The position numbers and the translations under genes are program-made. Below are positions 27,322 to 36,601 of a DNA stretch of 64,000 nt, piece by piece. This stretch comes from Pseudomonas bijieensis (lineage in GTDB: Bacteria; Pseudomonadota; Gammaproteobacteria; Pseudomonadales; Pseudomonadaceae), in assembly GCF_013347965.1 (NCBI RefSeq), contig NZ_CP048810.1:248001-312000 (forward strand). The letters run 5' to 3'. The notes beneath the pieces are model-generated. The model worked only from the letters and a program-made list of their open reading frames with translations. It was not told where the DNA came from and searched no databases. Each line of letters starts with the position of its first letter. The first letter of the stretch is position 1.

Positions 27322-28169
27322 TTGAGCAGTTCGGCGGCGCGTGCGGCTTCCTCGATGCCCTTGTAGTTCTCAGGCTTGGTTTCGATGAAGCGACTGGCGG
27401 CCTGCAGGTCGAGGATTTCCTTGTCTTTCGGGTTGGCCGGATCGAGTGCCAGGAAAGCTGCCTTGATCTTGGCCGCCAACGCTGGGTCGAGGGTGCCGCG
27501 CACCGTCCAGTTGTAGTCGAAATAGGCGGGGGTGGTGGCGAAGACCTTGACCTTGGTCGTGTCGACCTTGCCGGCCGCCACCAGTTTTTCCCAGACGCTG
27601 GCGTTCAGCACCCCAGCGTCCACCTTGCCGGCCTGGACCCAGGCGACGGTGGCGTCATGGGCGCCCGAGTAGCCCACGCGGCTGAAATAGCTTTCCGGCT
27701 TGATGCCGTCCTTGAGCATGAAATAGCGCGGCATGAGACTGCCGGAAGTCGACGACACCGAGCCGAAGGCGAAGGTCTTGCCCTTGAGGTCGGCGAGGGA
27801 TTTGACGGCCGGGTCGGCGGTGATGAATTTACTGGTGAACTGGGCATCCTGTTCGCGCTGTACCAGCGGGATGGCGTTGCCGGTTTTCAGGCGTGCCTGC
27901 ACGAAGGTGAAGCCACCCAGCCAGGCCATGTCGATCCGGTCAGTGGCCAGCGCCTCGACCACGGCCGGGTAGTCGCTGACGGGGACGAACTCGACTTTCA
28001 TGCCGGTTTGCTGTTCCAGATAGGCACCCAGCGGCTTGAACTTGCGCAGCAACTCGGTCGGGGCCTCATCGGGAATCGCACTGACTTTCAGGGTATCGGC
28101 GGCCTGGGTCAGCAGGCTGCAAACAGACAGGGCAACGCCGACGGCCAATGCCAGGGAACGCTTGAGCAT
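27318..28169 (-). CDS. Periplasmic binding protein, phosphonate/phosphite or putative selenate type
   Basis: A 283-residue PhnD-like binding protein with signal peptide [20 protein letters not shown], cleaved near TQA-AD. Mature start [20 protein letters not shown], then [32 protein letters not shown] and [11 protein letters not shown]. Start chosen at ATG 28169 with GGAGA 5 bases upstream. The PhnD superfamily binds phosphonates or phosphite, but the [18 protein letters not shown] subgroup is also annotated as putative selenate transporters in Pseudomonas. No phn lyase, ptxD or selenium gene lies nearby to decide. Confidence 0.82.
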   Translation of the reverse strand: MLKRSLALAVGVALSVCSLLTQAADTLKVSAIPDEAPTELLRKFKPLGAYLEQQTGMKVEFVPVSDYPAVVEALATDRIDMAWLGGFTFVQARLKTGNAIPLVQREQDAQFTSKFITADPAVKSLADLKGKTFAFGSVSSTSGSLMPRYFMLKDGIKPESYFSRVGYSGAHDATVAWVQAGKVDAGVLNASVWEKLVAAGKVDTTKVKVFATTPAYFDYNWTVRGTLDPALAAKIKAAFLALDPANPKDKEILDLQAASRFIETKPENYKGIEEAARAAELLK

Positions 28170-28456
28170 GGAAGATCTCCGGTACATGAAGGCAGGAATG
28201 TTGACGCATCACGCCCACGGGTAAGCGGTACGCCGTTCTGTGAGGGTAGACGAAGGAGAGGGATATTAACCGTTTCCGGCCTTGAACTCATCCAAACCCC
28301 TTGTGGGAGCTTGCTCGCCGCCACGCGTCTGCTTCCATGGCAACGCGCGTGGTGTGTCATCCAGGTGTCATCGAAGCCAGGCAGGATTCTCGCAAACCAT
28401 CGTGGGATGTCCGGCAGCGCTTGTGCCTGCTGGCTGATGAAGCAAGGAACACCGCT

Positions 28457-29392
28457 ATGAAAGGCGACGCCCCTCTGTTCGCGGCCATTGACCTGGGCTC
28501 CAATGCGTTTCGCCTGATGATTGGTCAGTCGGTAAAGCGTAATCGACGCCTGGTGATCCAGGAGGTGAAAACCCTGCGCGAGCCGGTCCGCTTGGCAGAG
28601 GGCCTGCAGGCTGGGGCTCTGGACGAGCTGGCGCTGGATCGGGGTTGGCAGGCCCTGGCCCGATTTGGCAAAAAGCTGCGTGGCTTTGAAGCCACAAGGG
28701 TGCGGGCAGTGGCGACCAGTGCCGTGCGCGAAGCGGCCAATGCCCAGTTGTTCCTGGCCAGTGCCGAGCGGCACCTGGGGTTTCGGATCGATGTGCTGTC
28801 CGGTCATGAAGAAGCCCGGCTGGTGTATGCCGGTGTTGCCCATACGGTGCCCGGTGTCGAGCGTACGCGGCTGGTGGTGGACATCGGCGGTGGCTCGACC
28901 GAACTGATTCTGGGGCAGGGCGCTCAACCGTTGTCGACGGAAAGCATCGCCATCGGCAGCGGCACCTTTGGCGCACGTTACTTTCCGGGTGGCTGCATTA
29001 CCGCCCAAGCCTTGTTGGAGGCTGAGCGAGTGGCTACCCAGCAGTTTGAAAAAGTGGCGGCTGGTTATCGCGCGCAGGGCTGGCAGCAGGCGATCGGCTC
29101 TTCCGGTACTGCGCGGATGTTGGCCAAGGTGCTCAAGGCCAATGGTCTCAACGACTTTGGACAAGGCGGTATCACCTACGGTGGGTTGTTGCGTTTGTCG
29201 TTGAAGCTGCTGGACGTCGCTCATCTCAACCAGCTCAGGTTGGCCGGCTTGCAAAGCCATCGCCTGGGCATCTTGCCCGGTGGCCTGGCTATCATGCTGG
29301 CGGCCTTCAAGACTTTCGGTATCTCGAACATGATCGCTTCCGAACCGGGCCTGAGGTTCGGCGTTCTTCATGGCCTGATGCATCAGCACTGA
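28457..29392 (+). CDS. Ppx/GppA-family phosphatase, short form
   Basis: A 311-residue member of the ASKHA-fold exopolyphosphatase/pppGpp phosphatase family. Motifs: FAAIDLGSNAFRLMIG (phosphate 1), VRAVATSAVREAAN, the catalytic-Glu region VLSGHEEARLVYAG, and VDIGGGSTELILG (phosphate 2). It lacks the C-terminal HD-like domain of E. coli Ppx (about 510 residues), so it is a domain I-II-only form. The start at MKGDAPLFAAIDLGSN is preferred to a long TTG-led extension that lies within a REP-like segment. Confidence 0.88.
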   Translation: MKGDAPLFAAIDLGSNAFRLMIGQSVKRNRRLVIQEVKTLREPVRLAEGLQAGALDELALDRGWQALARFGKKLRGFEATRVRAVATSAVREAANAQLFLASAERHLGFRIDVLSGHEEARLVYAGVAHTVPGVERTRLVVDIGGGSTELILGQGAQPLSTESIAIGSGTFGARYFPGGCITAQALLEAERVATQQFEKVAAGYRAQGWQQAIGSSGTARMLAKVLKANGLNDFGQGGITYGGLLRLSLKLLDVAHLNQLRLAGLQSHRLGILPGGLAIMLAAFKTFGISNMIASEPGLRFGVLHGLMHQH

Positions 29393-29644
29393 TCGCGGAC
29401 GGTCGTTGTCATTACCGTTTATCAGCGACGGCTCAATTTCGGGCATCAGCGCTTCATCGGTTGTCCCTTGTTTGCCGCAACCTCCAGCATTTCATCGCCT
29501 GGGCAGCAGCTGCGTCCGCTTATCGCAAGCATCGGCCTGGATCAGGGTGATTGCATGAACGGAACTTTTCGCTCTTTCGATATGCAGTCAGTGAAGGCAC
29601 AATGCGCATCCTTTTTTGGCTCGCCTTGCCCGGAGGCCTCGAAA

Positions 29645-30742
29645 ATGATCAAAACGCCGTACTACCTCATCGATAAACAAAAGCTGCTGGCGAACATGCA
29701 GAAGATCGCCTATGTGCGTGAGCAGTCCGGGGCCAAGGCCTTGCTGGCGCTCAAGTGCTTCGCCACCTGGTCGGTGTTCGACCTGATGCAGCAGTACATG
29801 GACGGCACCACGTCGTCGTCGCTCTACGAACTCAAGCTCGGCCGGCAGAAGTTCGCTGGCGAGACCCACGCCTACAGCGTGGCCTGGGCCGACGACGAGA
29901 TCGAGGAGATGCTCGCCAACTGCGACAAGATCATCTTCAACTCCATCGGCCAGTTGCAGCGTTACACCGAGGCATCTGCCGGCAAGGTCCGTGGCCTGCG
30001 GGTCAATCCGCAAGTGAGCAGCTCCGATTACCTGCTGGCGGACCCGGCGCGACCGTTCAGCCGCCTGGGCGAATGGGATCCGGTGAAAGTCGAGCAAGTC
30101 ATCGAGCATATCTCCGGCTTCATGTTCCACAACAACTGCGAGAACGGCGATTTCGGTTTGTTCGACCAGATGCTGGGCACTATCGAAGAGCGCTTTGGTC
30201 ACTTGCTGCATAAGGTCGAGTGGGTCAGCCTCGGTGGCGGCATCCATTTCACCGGTGAGGGCTACGCCCTGGATGCCTTCTGCGCACGGCTCAAGGCCTT
30301 CTCGCAAAAGTATGGCGTGCAGGTCTACCTGGAGCCGGGCGAGGCCGCGATCACCCAGAGTGCGTCGCTGGAGGTCACCGTGCTCGACACGCTCTACAAC
30401 GGCAAGCACCTGGCCGTGGTGGACAGCTCCATCGAGGCGCACATGCTCGACCTGCTGATCTACCGCCTGAACGCCAAACTGGCGCCGAGCGAGGGCGAAC
30501 ACACCTATATGGTGTGTGGCAAATCCTGCCTGGCCGGAGACATTTTCGGCGAGTACCAATTCGATCGTCCGCTGTCCATCGGCGATCGGCTGTCGTTCAT
30601 CGACGCGGCGGGCTACACCATGGTCAAGAAAAACTGGTTCAACGGTCTGAAAATGCCGTCCATCGTAGTGAAGCAACTCGACGGCAGCGTCGAGGTGGTT
30701 CGCGAGTTTGTTTACGACGACTATTTGTCCAGCCTCTCTTGA
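29645..30742 (+). CDS. nspC: Carboxynorspermidine decarboxylase
   Basis: A 365-residue PLP-dependent fold-type III decarboxylase that converts carboxy(nor)spermidine to (nor)spermidine. Start MIKTPYYLIDKQKLLANMQK has GGAGG upstream. The PLP lysine is in ALLALKCFATW, HNNCENGDF and EWVSLGGGIHF are typical, and LEPGEAA lies near the phosphate site. It forms an operon with the dehydrogenase that follows 25 bases later. This alternative pathway makes triamines from aspartate semialdehyde rather than decarboxylated SAM. Confidence 0.93.
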   Translation: MIKTPYYLIDKQKLLANMQKIAYVREQSGAKALLALKCFATWSVFDLMQQYMDGTTSSSLYELKLGRQKFAGETHAYSVAWADDEIEEMLANCDKIIFNSIGQLQRYTEASAGKVRGLRVNPQVSSSDYLLADPARPFSRLGEWDPVKVEQVIEHISGFMFHNNCENGDFGLFDQMLGTIEERFGHLLHKVEWVSLGGGIHFTGEGYALDAFCARLKAFSQKYGVQVYLEPGEAAITQSASLEVTVLDTLYNGKHLAVVDSSIEAHMLDLLIYRLNAKLAPSEGEHTYMVCGKSCLAGDIFGEYQFDRPLSIGDRLSFIDAAGYTMVKKNWFNGLKMPSIVVKQLDGSVEVVREFVYDDYLSSLS

Positions 30743-30767
30743 GCTGGCGGAAGGAGAAATAAAGAAA

Positions 30768-32012
30768 TTGAAGAAGAACGTACTTATCATTGGTGCAGGA
30801 GGTGTCGCCAAGGTGGTGGCCCACAAGTGCGCGCAGCACAACGACGAACTCGGTCGTATTGCTATCGCGTCGCGCAACATCTCCAAATGCCAGGCCATCA
30901 TCGACAGCGTCAAGGCCAAGGGTAGCCTCAAGCAACCCGCCGACATCAAGGCCTTTGCACTGAACGCTCTGGATGTCGAAGCGACCAAGGCGCTGATTCG
31001 CGAAACCGAGTCGCAGATCGTCATCAACGTCGGCTCTGCCTTCCTCAACATGTCGGTGCTGCGTGCCTGCATCGATACCGGCGTGGCCTACCTGGACACC
31101 GCCATCCACGAAGAACCGGGCAAGGTCTGCGAGACGCCGCCCTGGTACGGCAACTACGAGTGGAACCACCTCCAGGAGTGCCAGGAGAAGAACATCACCG
31201 CCATTCTCGGCGTGGGTTTCGACCCGGGTGTAGTCAATGCCTATGCGGCACTGGCGCAGCAACAGCATTTCGACCGCATTGATTCGATCGACATCCTCGA
31301 CGTCAATGCTGGCTCCCATGGCAAATATTTCGCCACCAATTTCGATCCGGAAATCAATTTCCGCGAATTCACCGGACAGGTGTGGAGCTGGCAGGACAGC
31401 CAGTGGACCAGCAACACCATGTTCGAAGTCAAGCGCACCGATGACCTGCCGGTTGTCGGCTCGCAGAACCTGTACCTGACCGGCCACGACGAAGTGCATT
31501 CGCTGTCGAAGAACCTCGATGTGCCCAACGTGCGTTTCTGGATGAGCTTCGGCGAGCACTACATCAATGTGTTCACCGTACTCAAGAACCTCGGCCTGCT
31601 CTCCGAGCAACCGGTCAAGACCGCCGAAGGCCTGGAAGTCGTGCCACTGAAAGTGGTCAAGGCCGTGCTGCCTGATCCGAGTTCGCTGGCACCGGGCTAC
31701 ACCGGCAAGACCTGCATCGGCGACCTGGTCAAGGGCACCAAGAATGGCCAGCCGCGCGAGATGTTCATCTACAACGTGGCCGACCACGAGGAGGCCTACG
31801 CCGAAACCGACAGCCAGGGCATTTCCTATACCGCAGGCGTGCCACCTGTGGCCGCGGCCTTGCTGGTAGCCCGTGGCGAGTGGGACGTGCAGCGCATGGT
31901 CAACGTCGAGGAGCTGCCTGCCGAGGCGTTCCTCGAAGCGCTGGATGTGATGGGCTTGCCGACGCGCATCAAGGACGAGCATGGAGACCGTCCCTGGAAC
32001 CAGAACGCCTGA
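30768..32012 (+). CDS. Carboxynorspermidine dehydrogenase (saccharopine-dehydrogenase-like)
   Basis: A 414-residue NADPH enzyme that condenses a diamine with aspartate semialdehyde and reduces the imine. TTG start giving KKNVLIIGAGGVAKVVAHKC with AAGGAG about 12 bases upstream; the 5' extension to 30708 overlaps nspC and is unlikely. Landmarks: GVGFDPGVVNAYAALAQ, DVNAGSHGKYFATNFDPEIN, and the C-terminal GVPPVAAALLVARGEWD. Product passes to NspC. Confidence 0.92.
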   Translation: MKKNVLIIGAGGVAKVVAHKCAQHNDELGRIAIASRNISKCQAIIDSVKAKGSLKQPADIKAFALNALDVEATKALIRETESQIVINVGSAFLNMSVLRACIDTGVAYLDTAIHEEPGKVCETPPWYGNYEWNHLQECQEKNITAILGVGFDPGVVNAYAALAQQQHFDRIDSIDILDVNAGSHGKYFATNFDPEINFREFTGQVWSWQDSQWTSNTMFEVKRTDDLPVVGSQNLYLTGHDEVHSLSKNLDVPNVRFWMSFGEHYINVFTVLKNLGLLSEQPVKTAEGLEVVPLKVVKAVLPDPSSLAPGYTGKTCIGDLVKGTKNGQPREMFIYNVADHEEAYAETDSQGISYTAGVPPVAAALLVARGEWDVQRMVNVEELPAEAFLEALDVMGLPTRIKDEHGDRPWNQNA

Positions 32013-32144
32013 AGGATTCCAGGCAGGTTCCGCCCTGGCTATCCCTGGATAGGAACTGCAGAATCACTCTGGATTCTGCAGGCGATTGAACCAGGAGACT
32101 CACCGTTGCGTGAATCCCTGGCAATCGGCGGGGAAGCCTTGAAG

Positions 32145-32178
32145 AAATGCTCCGTATCGAAAGGTACGGGGCATTTTT
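32145..32178 (+). terminator. Rho-independent terminator after the polyamine operon
   Basis: Stem aatgctccgta / tacggggcatt with an 8-base loop, followed by five T. A second hairpin, gcagaatc-actct-ggattctgc (about 32057-32079), lies upstream. Confidence 0.75.
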
Positions 32179-32205
32179 CGTTTATGGCGCATCAAACAGA
32201 TAACC

Positions 32206-32434
32206 TGTGGCGAGGGGATTTATCCCCGCTGGGGCGCGCAGCGGCCCTGAAGTCAGACCTGCGGTGTTTCAGGTAGACCGCATCCCGCTTTTGGGGCCGC
32301 TACGCAGCCCAGCGGGGATAAATCCCCTCGCCACAAAAGCCCCTCGGTGTTCCATCCCTCTATCTCAACGAACGCGCACTGCGCCGCCTTTCGTGGCGAG
32401 GGAGCTTGCTCCCGCTGGGGCGCGAAGCGGCCCC
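32206..32434. repeat. Large inverted repeat of the tgtggcgagggg type
   Basis: tgtggcgaggggatttatcc...cgctggggcgc...cagcggccc is mirrored by ggggccgctacgcagcccag...ataaatcccctcgccaca (32206-32336). A further half copy, cgtggcgagggagcttgctc then gctggggcgcgaagcggccc, sits at 32392-32434. This is a different REP family from the tgtgggagcgag type. 32013-32467 contains no gene. Confidence 0.8.
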
Positions 32435-32467
32435 AACACAAGTCCGCTCAAGCAAAAAAACCTCGCC

Positions 32468-33022
32468 ATGAATGATCACTCGACCTTACGATTGCGCTTC
32501 ACGCCCCAGGAGAAACAATCAGTGCAACCCTTCAGGATTCGCGAGCTGGAAATCACCGATGTGCAAGCGCTGCTGGCTTTCGAAATCCATAACCGTGCAT
32601 GGTTCGAGTCGCAGATCGATGCACGGGACCCTGCCTTTTATTCATTGACGGGCGTAACCGATCACATTGAAAGTTATCTGGCCGATTTTGCCGCGGGCGC
32701 CTGGCACCCGTTTGTCATCGAAGATGCCAGCGGAAGAATAGTGGGGCGGGCGAATTTGAAAGGCATCGATGTACCACACGGTTGTGCCGAGGTGGGTTAT
32801 CGCATTGATCAACGCGTTTGCGGGCAAGGGCTGGCAACGCTGGCCCTGAAACACCTGATTCAGGAAGCACAGATGCGTTGGGGGCTTACGGGGCTGGTGG
32901 CTTATGTCTATGAGAACAACGTCGGCTCAAAGAAGGTCCTTGAGCGGTGCGGGTTTGTGCCTGGAGCGCTGTCGGGTAGCGAGGAAGTCGAGGGCGGACG
33001 CCGCTTTGCGCTGTCGATCTAG
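32468..33022 (+). CDS. GNAT N-acetyltransferase, RimJ/RimL type
   Basis: A 184-residue acetyl-CoA-dependent acetyltransferase. FRIRELEITDVQALLAFEIH N-terminal strand-helix, GRANLKGIDVPHGCAEVGYR, acetyl-CoA pyrophosphate loop QRVCGQGLATLALKHL (Q/R-x-x-G-x-G/A), and YENNVGSKKVLERCGF. Acts on protein N-termini or small amines; substrate unknown. Starts at MNDHSTLRLRF, after a REP element. Confidence 0.88.
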   Translation: MNDHSTLRLRFTPQEKQSVQPFRIRELEITDVQALLAFEIHNRAWFESQIDARDPAFYSLTGVTDHIESYLADFAAGAWHPFVIEDASGRIVGRANLKGIDVPHGCAEVGYRIDQRVCGQGLATLALKHLIQEAQMRWGLTGLVAYVYENNVGSKKVLERCGFVPGALSGSEEVEGGRRFALSI

Positions 33023-33088
33023 CTATTCGATTCACGCAGGACAGCCATTGAGTTGGCCACCTGTACCACCGACGTCCATGTTTCGTAA

Positions 33089-33514
33089 TTAGTTTTTTCC
33101 CTCTGGCTCCTTAAGTAACTCCAGTGTCCTCGAGTCGACACGCACCCCACCATCCAACGCCTGGGCATACACGGAATGCTCGCCCGCGGCCGCCGCAAAA
33201 AGCGTCATGCAGGATGCGAACTTCATGGTATCCAGTGCTCCCAGGAGTTGCTCTAGAGCGACTTCCGAGTCCAGTACGACACGGGTCGCGCGCTCAAGTC
33301 GCGGTCCCAAAAGCGGGTGATGCAAATACTCGCGTGTCTCCTCCATGCCGCGCAGGCCATAGTAGGTGGCGTTCTCACTGACACCCAGGCCGCGTAATTG
33401 GGGAAAGATGAACCACATCCAGTGGCCTTCCTTGCGTCCACGCCGTAACTCAAGCAAGGCGCGATCATAGGTTGACGCTTGCGCCTGGACAAAACGCTCC
33501 AGCGATTCGGTCAC
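33089..33514 (-). CDS. DUF1810 family protein
   Basis: A 141-residue protein of unknown function. Family pattern: LERFVQAQASTYDRALLELR, GRKEGHWMWFIFPQLRGLG, YGLRGMEETREYLHHPLLGP, and SCMTLFAAA. The start is the GTG at 33514 with AAGAGG 6 bases upstream; the frame extends to 33658 but that part is not family-like. Cytosolic, single gene. Confidence 0.9.
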   Translation of the reverse strand: MTESLERFVQAQASTYDRALLELRRGRKEGHWMWFIFPQLRGLGVSENATYYGLRGMEETREYLHHPLLGPRLERATRVVLDSEVALEQLLGALDTMKFASCMTLFAAAAGEHSVYAQALDGGVRVDSRTLELLKEPEGKN

Positions 33515-33755
33515 GCGAGCCTCTTGTACGGTTTCAAGATTGAAGAATGAGCGCGCCAGGTTCGAGCAAAATAGTGGCTTTATGACGTTGTAGCCGGGCG
33601 CGTATCGGTAGCCTTGATCATCCCCCCCTTCCATACAAAGGCAAGGCCTATAGCACACTTGCGCTATAGCGCCGCTCGGTACTCGACCCTAACCTATGAG
33701 CGCTGTCGGGTTTTCGACCGGTTGCAACGAGCACATTTGAACAAGGACCTGTTTT

Positions 33756-34538
33756 TTGAAAAGCATACCTGCCAGAAAGTCCAACATCTGCCTGGCTTAT
33801 CGCAAGCGCCTCGCAACGGTCTTCGCCGCCTCGGCCCTTGCCGTCAGTGGCTGGGGTTCTTCTATCGCCGTTGCGTCGGCATCCACGGCCAGTGAGACGT
33901 CCTCTGCCGCTTGCACCAACGAAGCGGATTTTCAGGCCGGGACAGTCGTGGAGTATGAAAGCCGGGACAATCTGTCGTCGGCCATCAGTCGCGGTAAAAC
34001 CGAGACGTTGGGACGTGAGGCATTTGCCGGCGCGAATCCGGTGGCTTCGGCGCACACTTCGTTCCTCAATAATGCGCCGTTCTTTGTGACGACAACGTTC
34101 GCCGAGATCAAGGACGGTCGGCTGGTTCGCTACGGCGATCGCCATGGTGCCGGTGCATCGTTGGTGACCACCACCTACCTGCCTCCCGCTTCCACGCCGA
34201 TTGATCTGCAACCGGGGCAGACCGTCACCGTCAGCTACAAAAACAAGGCGGTGAGTGCCGGCGCAACCGTTGAGTTCGATGTCGTTGAGCAGCTGACTTA
34301 CAACGGTCGTGAAACGATCAAGACGGCCCTCGGTACGTTTGACACCTGCAAGTTCACCAATGAAATCTCTACTGGCTCGGCTTCCGCCAATCAGCCCAAA
34401 AACGTGGTCGTTGTGCAGAATTGGTTTCCCGCGGACGGACCTTATCGTGGTCAGTCGATCCGATCTGTCACGCCTCCCGCCCATGGTGTCGCACAGAGAA
34501 TCACTGAAGTCGTCAAGATGCAGTATGGGACGCGATGA
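33756..34538 (+). CDS. Exported protein of unknown function
   Basis: A 260-residue protein from TTG 33756 with AAGGA about 10 bases upstream. Basic N-terminus (KSIPARKSNICLAYRKRL), hydrophobic core ATVFAASALAVSGWGSSIAV and likely cleavage after VASA. The mature part is beta-rich with two Cys (residues about 53 and 205) that could pair. Family not recognised. Its 3' end overlaps the following response-regulator gene by 14 bases, so they are coupled. Confidence 0.72.
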   Translation: MKSIPARKSNICLAYRKRLATVFAASALAVSGWGSSIAVASASTASETSSAACTNEADFQAGTVVEYESRDNLSSAISRGKTETLGREAFAGANPVASAHTSFLNNAPFFVTTTFAEIKDGRLVRYGDRHGAGASLVTTTYLPPASTPIDLQPGQTVTVSYKNKAVSAGATVEFDVVEQLTYNGRETIKTALGTFDTCKFTNEISTGSASANQPKNVVVVQNWFPADGPYRGQSIRSVTPPAHGVAQRITEVVKMQYGTR

Positions 34539-35190
34539 GAGACGCGTCTCGGGCCGGAAGATTTGCCGGATTATCGTGGCCGACGAACATCCGCTGTTCC
34601 GGGAAGGGATGATGGTGCTGCTGGAACGCCTGATACCTGACGCCATGATCGAACAGGCGGGAAATCTGGAGGAAGTACGGACGCTCGCAACCAATGGCCA
34701 ACCGCTCGATACACTGATTCTTGAAATACGTCTTCCCGGCCTGGGCTCCGTCAGCGAGCTCGCGCAGTTGCGCCAGGAGCTCAAGCACACCTCCATGATT
34801 GTGGTTTCGACCCTGGATGACGGCGATATCATTGATCGTGTCATGGCGACCGGTGTAGACGGGTTTGTCGGCAAGAGCCTTTCTCCCGACCAGGTCGGCA
34901 AGGCCATCGATGATATTCGCCGGGGCGAAGTACTGGTCAGGTACGAGCCTTCGGACCCGCTGCCGCTCGGCTCCAACGATGATATGAGCAAGCTCACCTC
35001 CCGGCAGCGAGAGGTCTGGAAATTGATTGCCGAAGGCAAGACCAACAAGGAAATCGCGGCGGCGCTGGAGATCTCTCCCTTCACCGTGCGCATTCATGTC
35101 TCTTCGTTGATCCGCGCGTTGAATGTCCCCAACAGAGCGGTGGCCGCTGCACGTTTTGCCGGGCGCCAGACGCCTGCTACCTTGCGCTGA
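34525..35190 (+). CDS. NarL/FixJ-type response regulator lacking the phosphoacceptor Asp
   Basis: A 221-residue receiver plus LuxR-type HTH. The acidic pair is D20-E21 and the conserved Lys is K117 (DGFVGKSLS). The usual phosphorylated Asp of the beta3 strand is Glu (LDTLILE67IRLPG). The HTH, LTSRQREVWKLIAEGKTNKE with FTVRIHVSSLIRALNV, is intact. Glu at this position often mimics phosphorylation or marks a phosphorylation-independent regulator. No histidine kinase is adjacent. Start MGRDERRVSG lies inside the end of the preceding exported-protein gene. Confidence 0.88.
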   Translation: MGRDERRVSGRKICRIIVADEHPLFREGMMVLLERLIPDAMIEQAGNLEEVRTLATNGQPLDTLILEIRLPGLGSVSELAQLRQELKHTSMIVVSTLDDGDIIDRVMATGVDGFVGKSLSPDQVGKAIDDIRRGEVLVRYEPSDPLPLGSNDDMSKLTSRQREVWKLIAEGKTNKEIAAALEISPFTVRIHVSSLIRALNVPNRAVAAARFAGRQTPATLR

Positions 35191-35295
35191 CGGAAACCCA
35201 CAAGCCTCGGAACAGGCGCGCGCATACCAAGTGTGCACAGCGGCAATCTGTCATGAAGGGCGAATCGGCACCCAAGGCGCCGATTCGTCCAGTGC

Positions 35296-35994
35296 TTACA
35301 GCCAGTACCGCAGGCCGAGCATCAAGGACTGGGCGTTGTACTGGGTTTCCACATCGGCCTGGGGCAGGCCCTGGATTTTGCCGAAGTTCGCTTCGCGAGT
35401 CTTGAAGTAGCGATAATCCAGGGACATGGACCAATGCTCGTTGAGCTCATAACCGACGCCGGTGCCCAGTTGCCAGGCCGAGACAGTGTCGCGATGGGTG
35501 CCGCCGAACTCGACGCCGCCAGCCTCCAGGCCCTTGATGGTCAGCACCGCGTAGCCCAGGCCACCGCCAATGTAAGGCGTGAAGCGACTCAAGGGGGCAG
35601 GCAGGTTCGGGATGTCGTACCAGAGGTTGGCCATCAGGCTGCTGGCTTGCTCTTCGCCTTTGCCCTCGATGCTGCTTCCGCCCTCATAGACCCGGTTATT
35701 GAACTGGTCCAGGGTGTTGCGGCGATAGCTCAATTCCAACTCGGGCCGTAGCCCGACCGGGAACCGCCAGCCCAGTGCCAGGCCGGTGGCGAAGCCAGAG
35801 TGCAGCGGTTGATTGAACTCCATCTCGACGAAATCGTTGTCGTTCTGGGTCAGGTCCTGGTCAGCGACCCAGTTCACCCCGCCCATGGCACTGACATAGG
35901 GGCCGAGTGTGTCGGCGAAACTCGATGCTGGGGCGATGACACCCAGGCCAACGATGCCCATGACGAGATACTGAGTTTTTTTCTGTAGGTTCAT
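35296..35994 (-). CDS. Outer-membrane beta-barrel protein, OmpX/porin-like
   Basis: A 232-residue protein with signal peptide ending GVIAPASSFA-D, then alternating strands (GPYVSAMGGVNWVADQ, ELELSYRRNTLDQF, FTPYIGGGLGYAVL, WQLGTGVGYELNEHWSMSLD) and the terminal barrel signal LMLGLRYWL. Probably an eight-stranded barrel. Function unknown. Start at MNLQKKTQYLV (35994). Confidence 0.85.
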   Translation of the reverse strand: MNLQKKTQYLVMGIVGLGVIAPASSFADTLGPYVSAMGGVNWVADQDLTQNDNDFVEMEFNQPLHSGFATGLALGWRFPVGLRPELELSYRRNTLDQFNNRVYEGGSSIEGKGEEQASSLMANLWYDIPNLPAPLSRFTPYIGGGLGYAVLTIKGLEAGGVEFGGTHRDTVSAWQLGTGVGYELNEHWSMSLDYRYFKTREANFGKIQGLPQADVETQYNAQSLMLGLRYWL

Positions 35995-36078
35995 GCTAGA
36001 TCCGAAATGTACTGTTATCGATAAGTAAGCAAAGCGAGTCGGGGAGGGCGCGTTCAGCACGCAGCCATCCGGAAGGGT

Positions 36079-36594
36079 TCATACGAGATGCAAAGGCGTC
36101 GCGATTTTCTCGTGCCGCGAGGTGCCGAGGGCCCGTTGTTCGGCCAGCGTGCACAGGTTGTCCAGTGCGGTGGTCATCGCCGCAGTCAACGCTTTGCGCA
36201 GCAACCCGCGATACAGGAAACTCAACGGCCCGGAAATCTTCGCGCTATGGATGACATGGGTTTCATCGGCAGAAAGCCTGCGCATCTGATGATCGAATTC
36301 GAGGTCGATCCAAAGCAGCCGTGCGCTGTTGCGATAGCTTTCGTGCAGGCTCACGGCTTCGAGTTTCAATGGCATGTTCAAGCCATTCTTGAGAACGCAT
36401 TTGCCGCGCGTTCCCGCCTGGAACGGACCGTCGAGTCGACACTGGCGAACGTCGGTATCCCATAACGGCGCTTCTGAAAAATTGCTCCAGATCTTCCAGA
36501 TTTCAGAAGGGGGCGATTTGACTATGATTTGCACTTTGACATCGTTCACGGCGATACCTTGGTTGTGGAGGGCACGGTCATGGGGCAGATCCAT
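36079..36594 (-). CDS. SRPBCC-superfamily protein (polyketide-cyclase-like), last gene of the AfsA operon
   Basis: A 171-residue START/Bet v1-like protein: VKVQIIVKSPPSEIWKIWSN, FSEAPLWDTDVRQCRLDGPF, GTRGKCVLKNGLN, then a long C-terminal helix. Such folds bind hydrophobic ligands and can act as cyclases or dehydratases. The start is uncertain: ATG 36594 lies 7 bases after the synthase stop; GTG 36549 (NDVKVQIIVK) has an AAGG site and fits the fold better. The tight spacing puts it in the biosynthetic operon. Confidence 0.75.
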   Translation of the reverse strand: MDLPHDRALHNQGIAVNDVKVQIIVKSPPSEIWKIWSNFSEAPLWDTDVRQCRLDGPFQAGTRGKCVLKNGLNMPLKLEAVSLHESYRNSARLLWIDLEFDHQMRRLSADETHVIHSAKISGPLSFLYRGLLRKALTAAMTTALDNLCTLAEQRALGTSRHEKIATPLHLV

Positions 36595-36601
36595 TCAATG
36601 C

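Noticed and set aside
28109..31982. Long minus-strand frames opposite ppx, nspC and the dehydrogenase
   Set aside because: Antisense shadows of GC-rich genes with no recognisable domain; the plus-strand genes have clear motifs and start signals.
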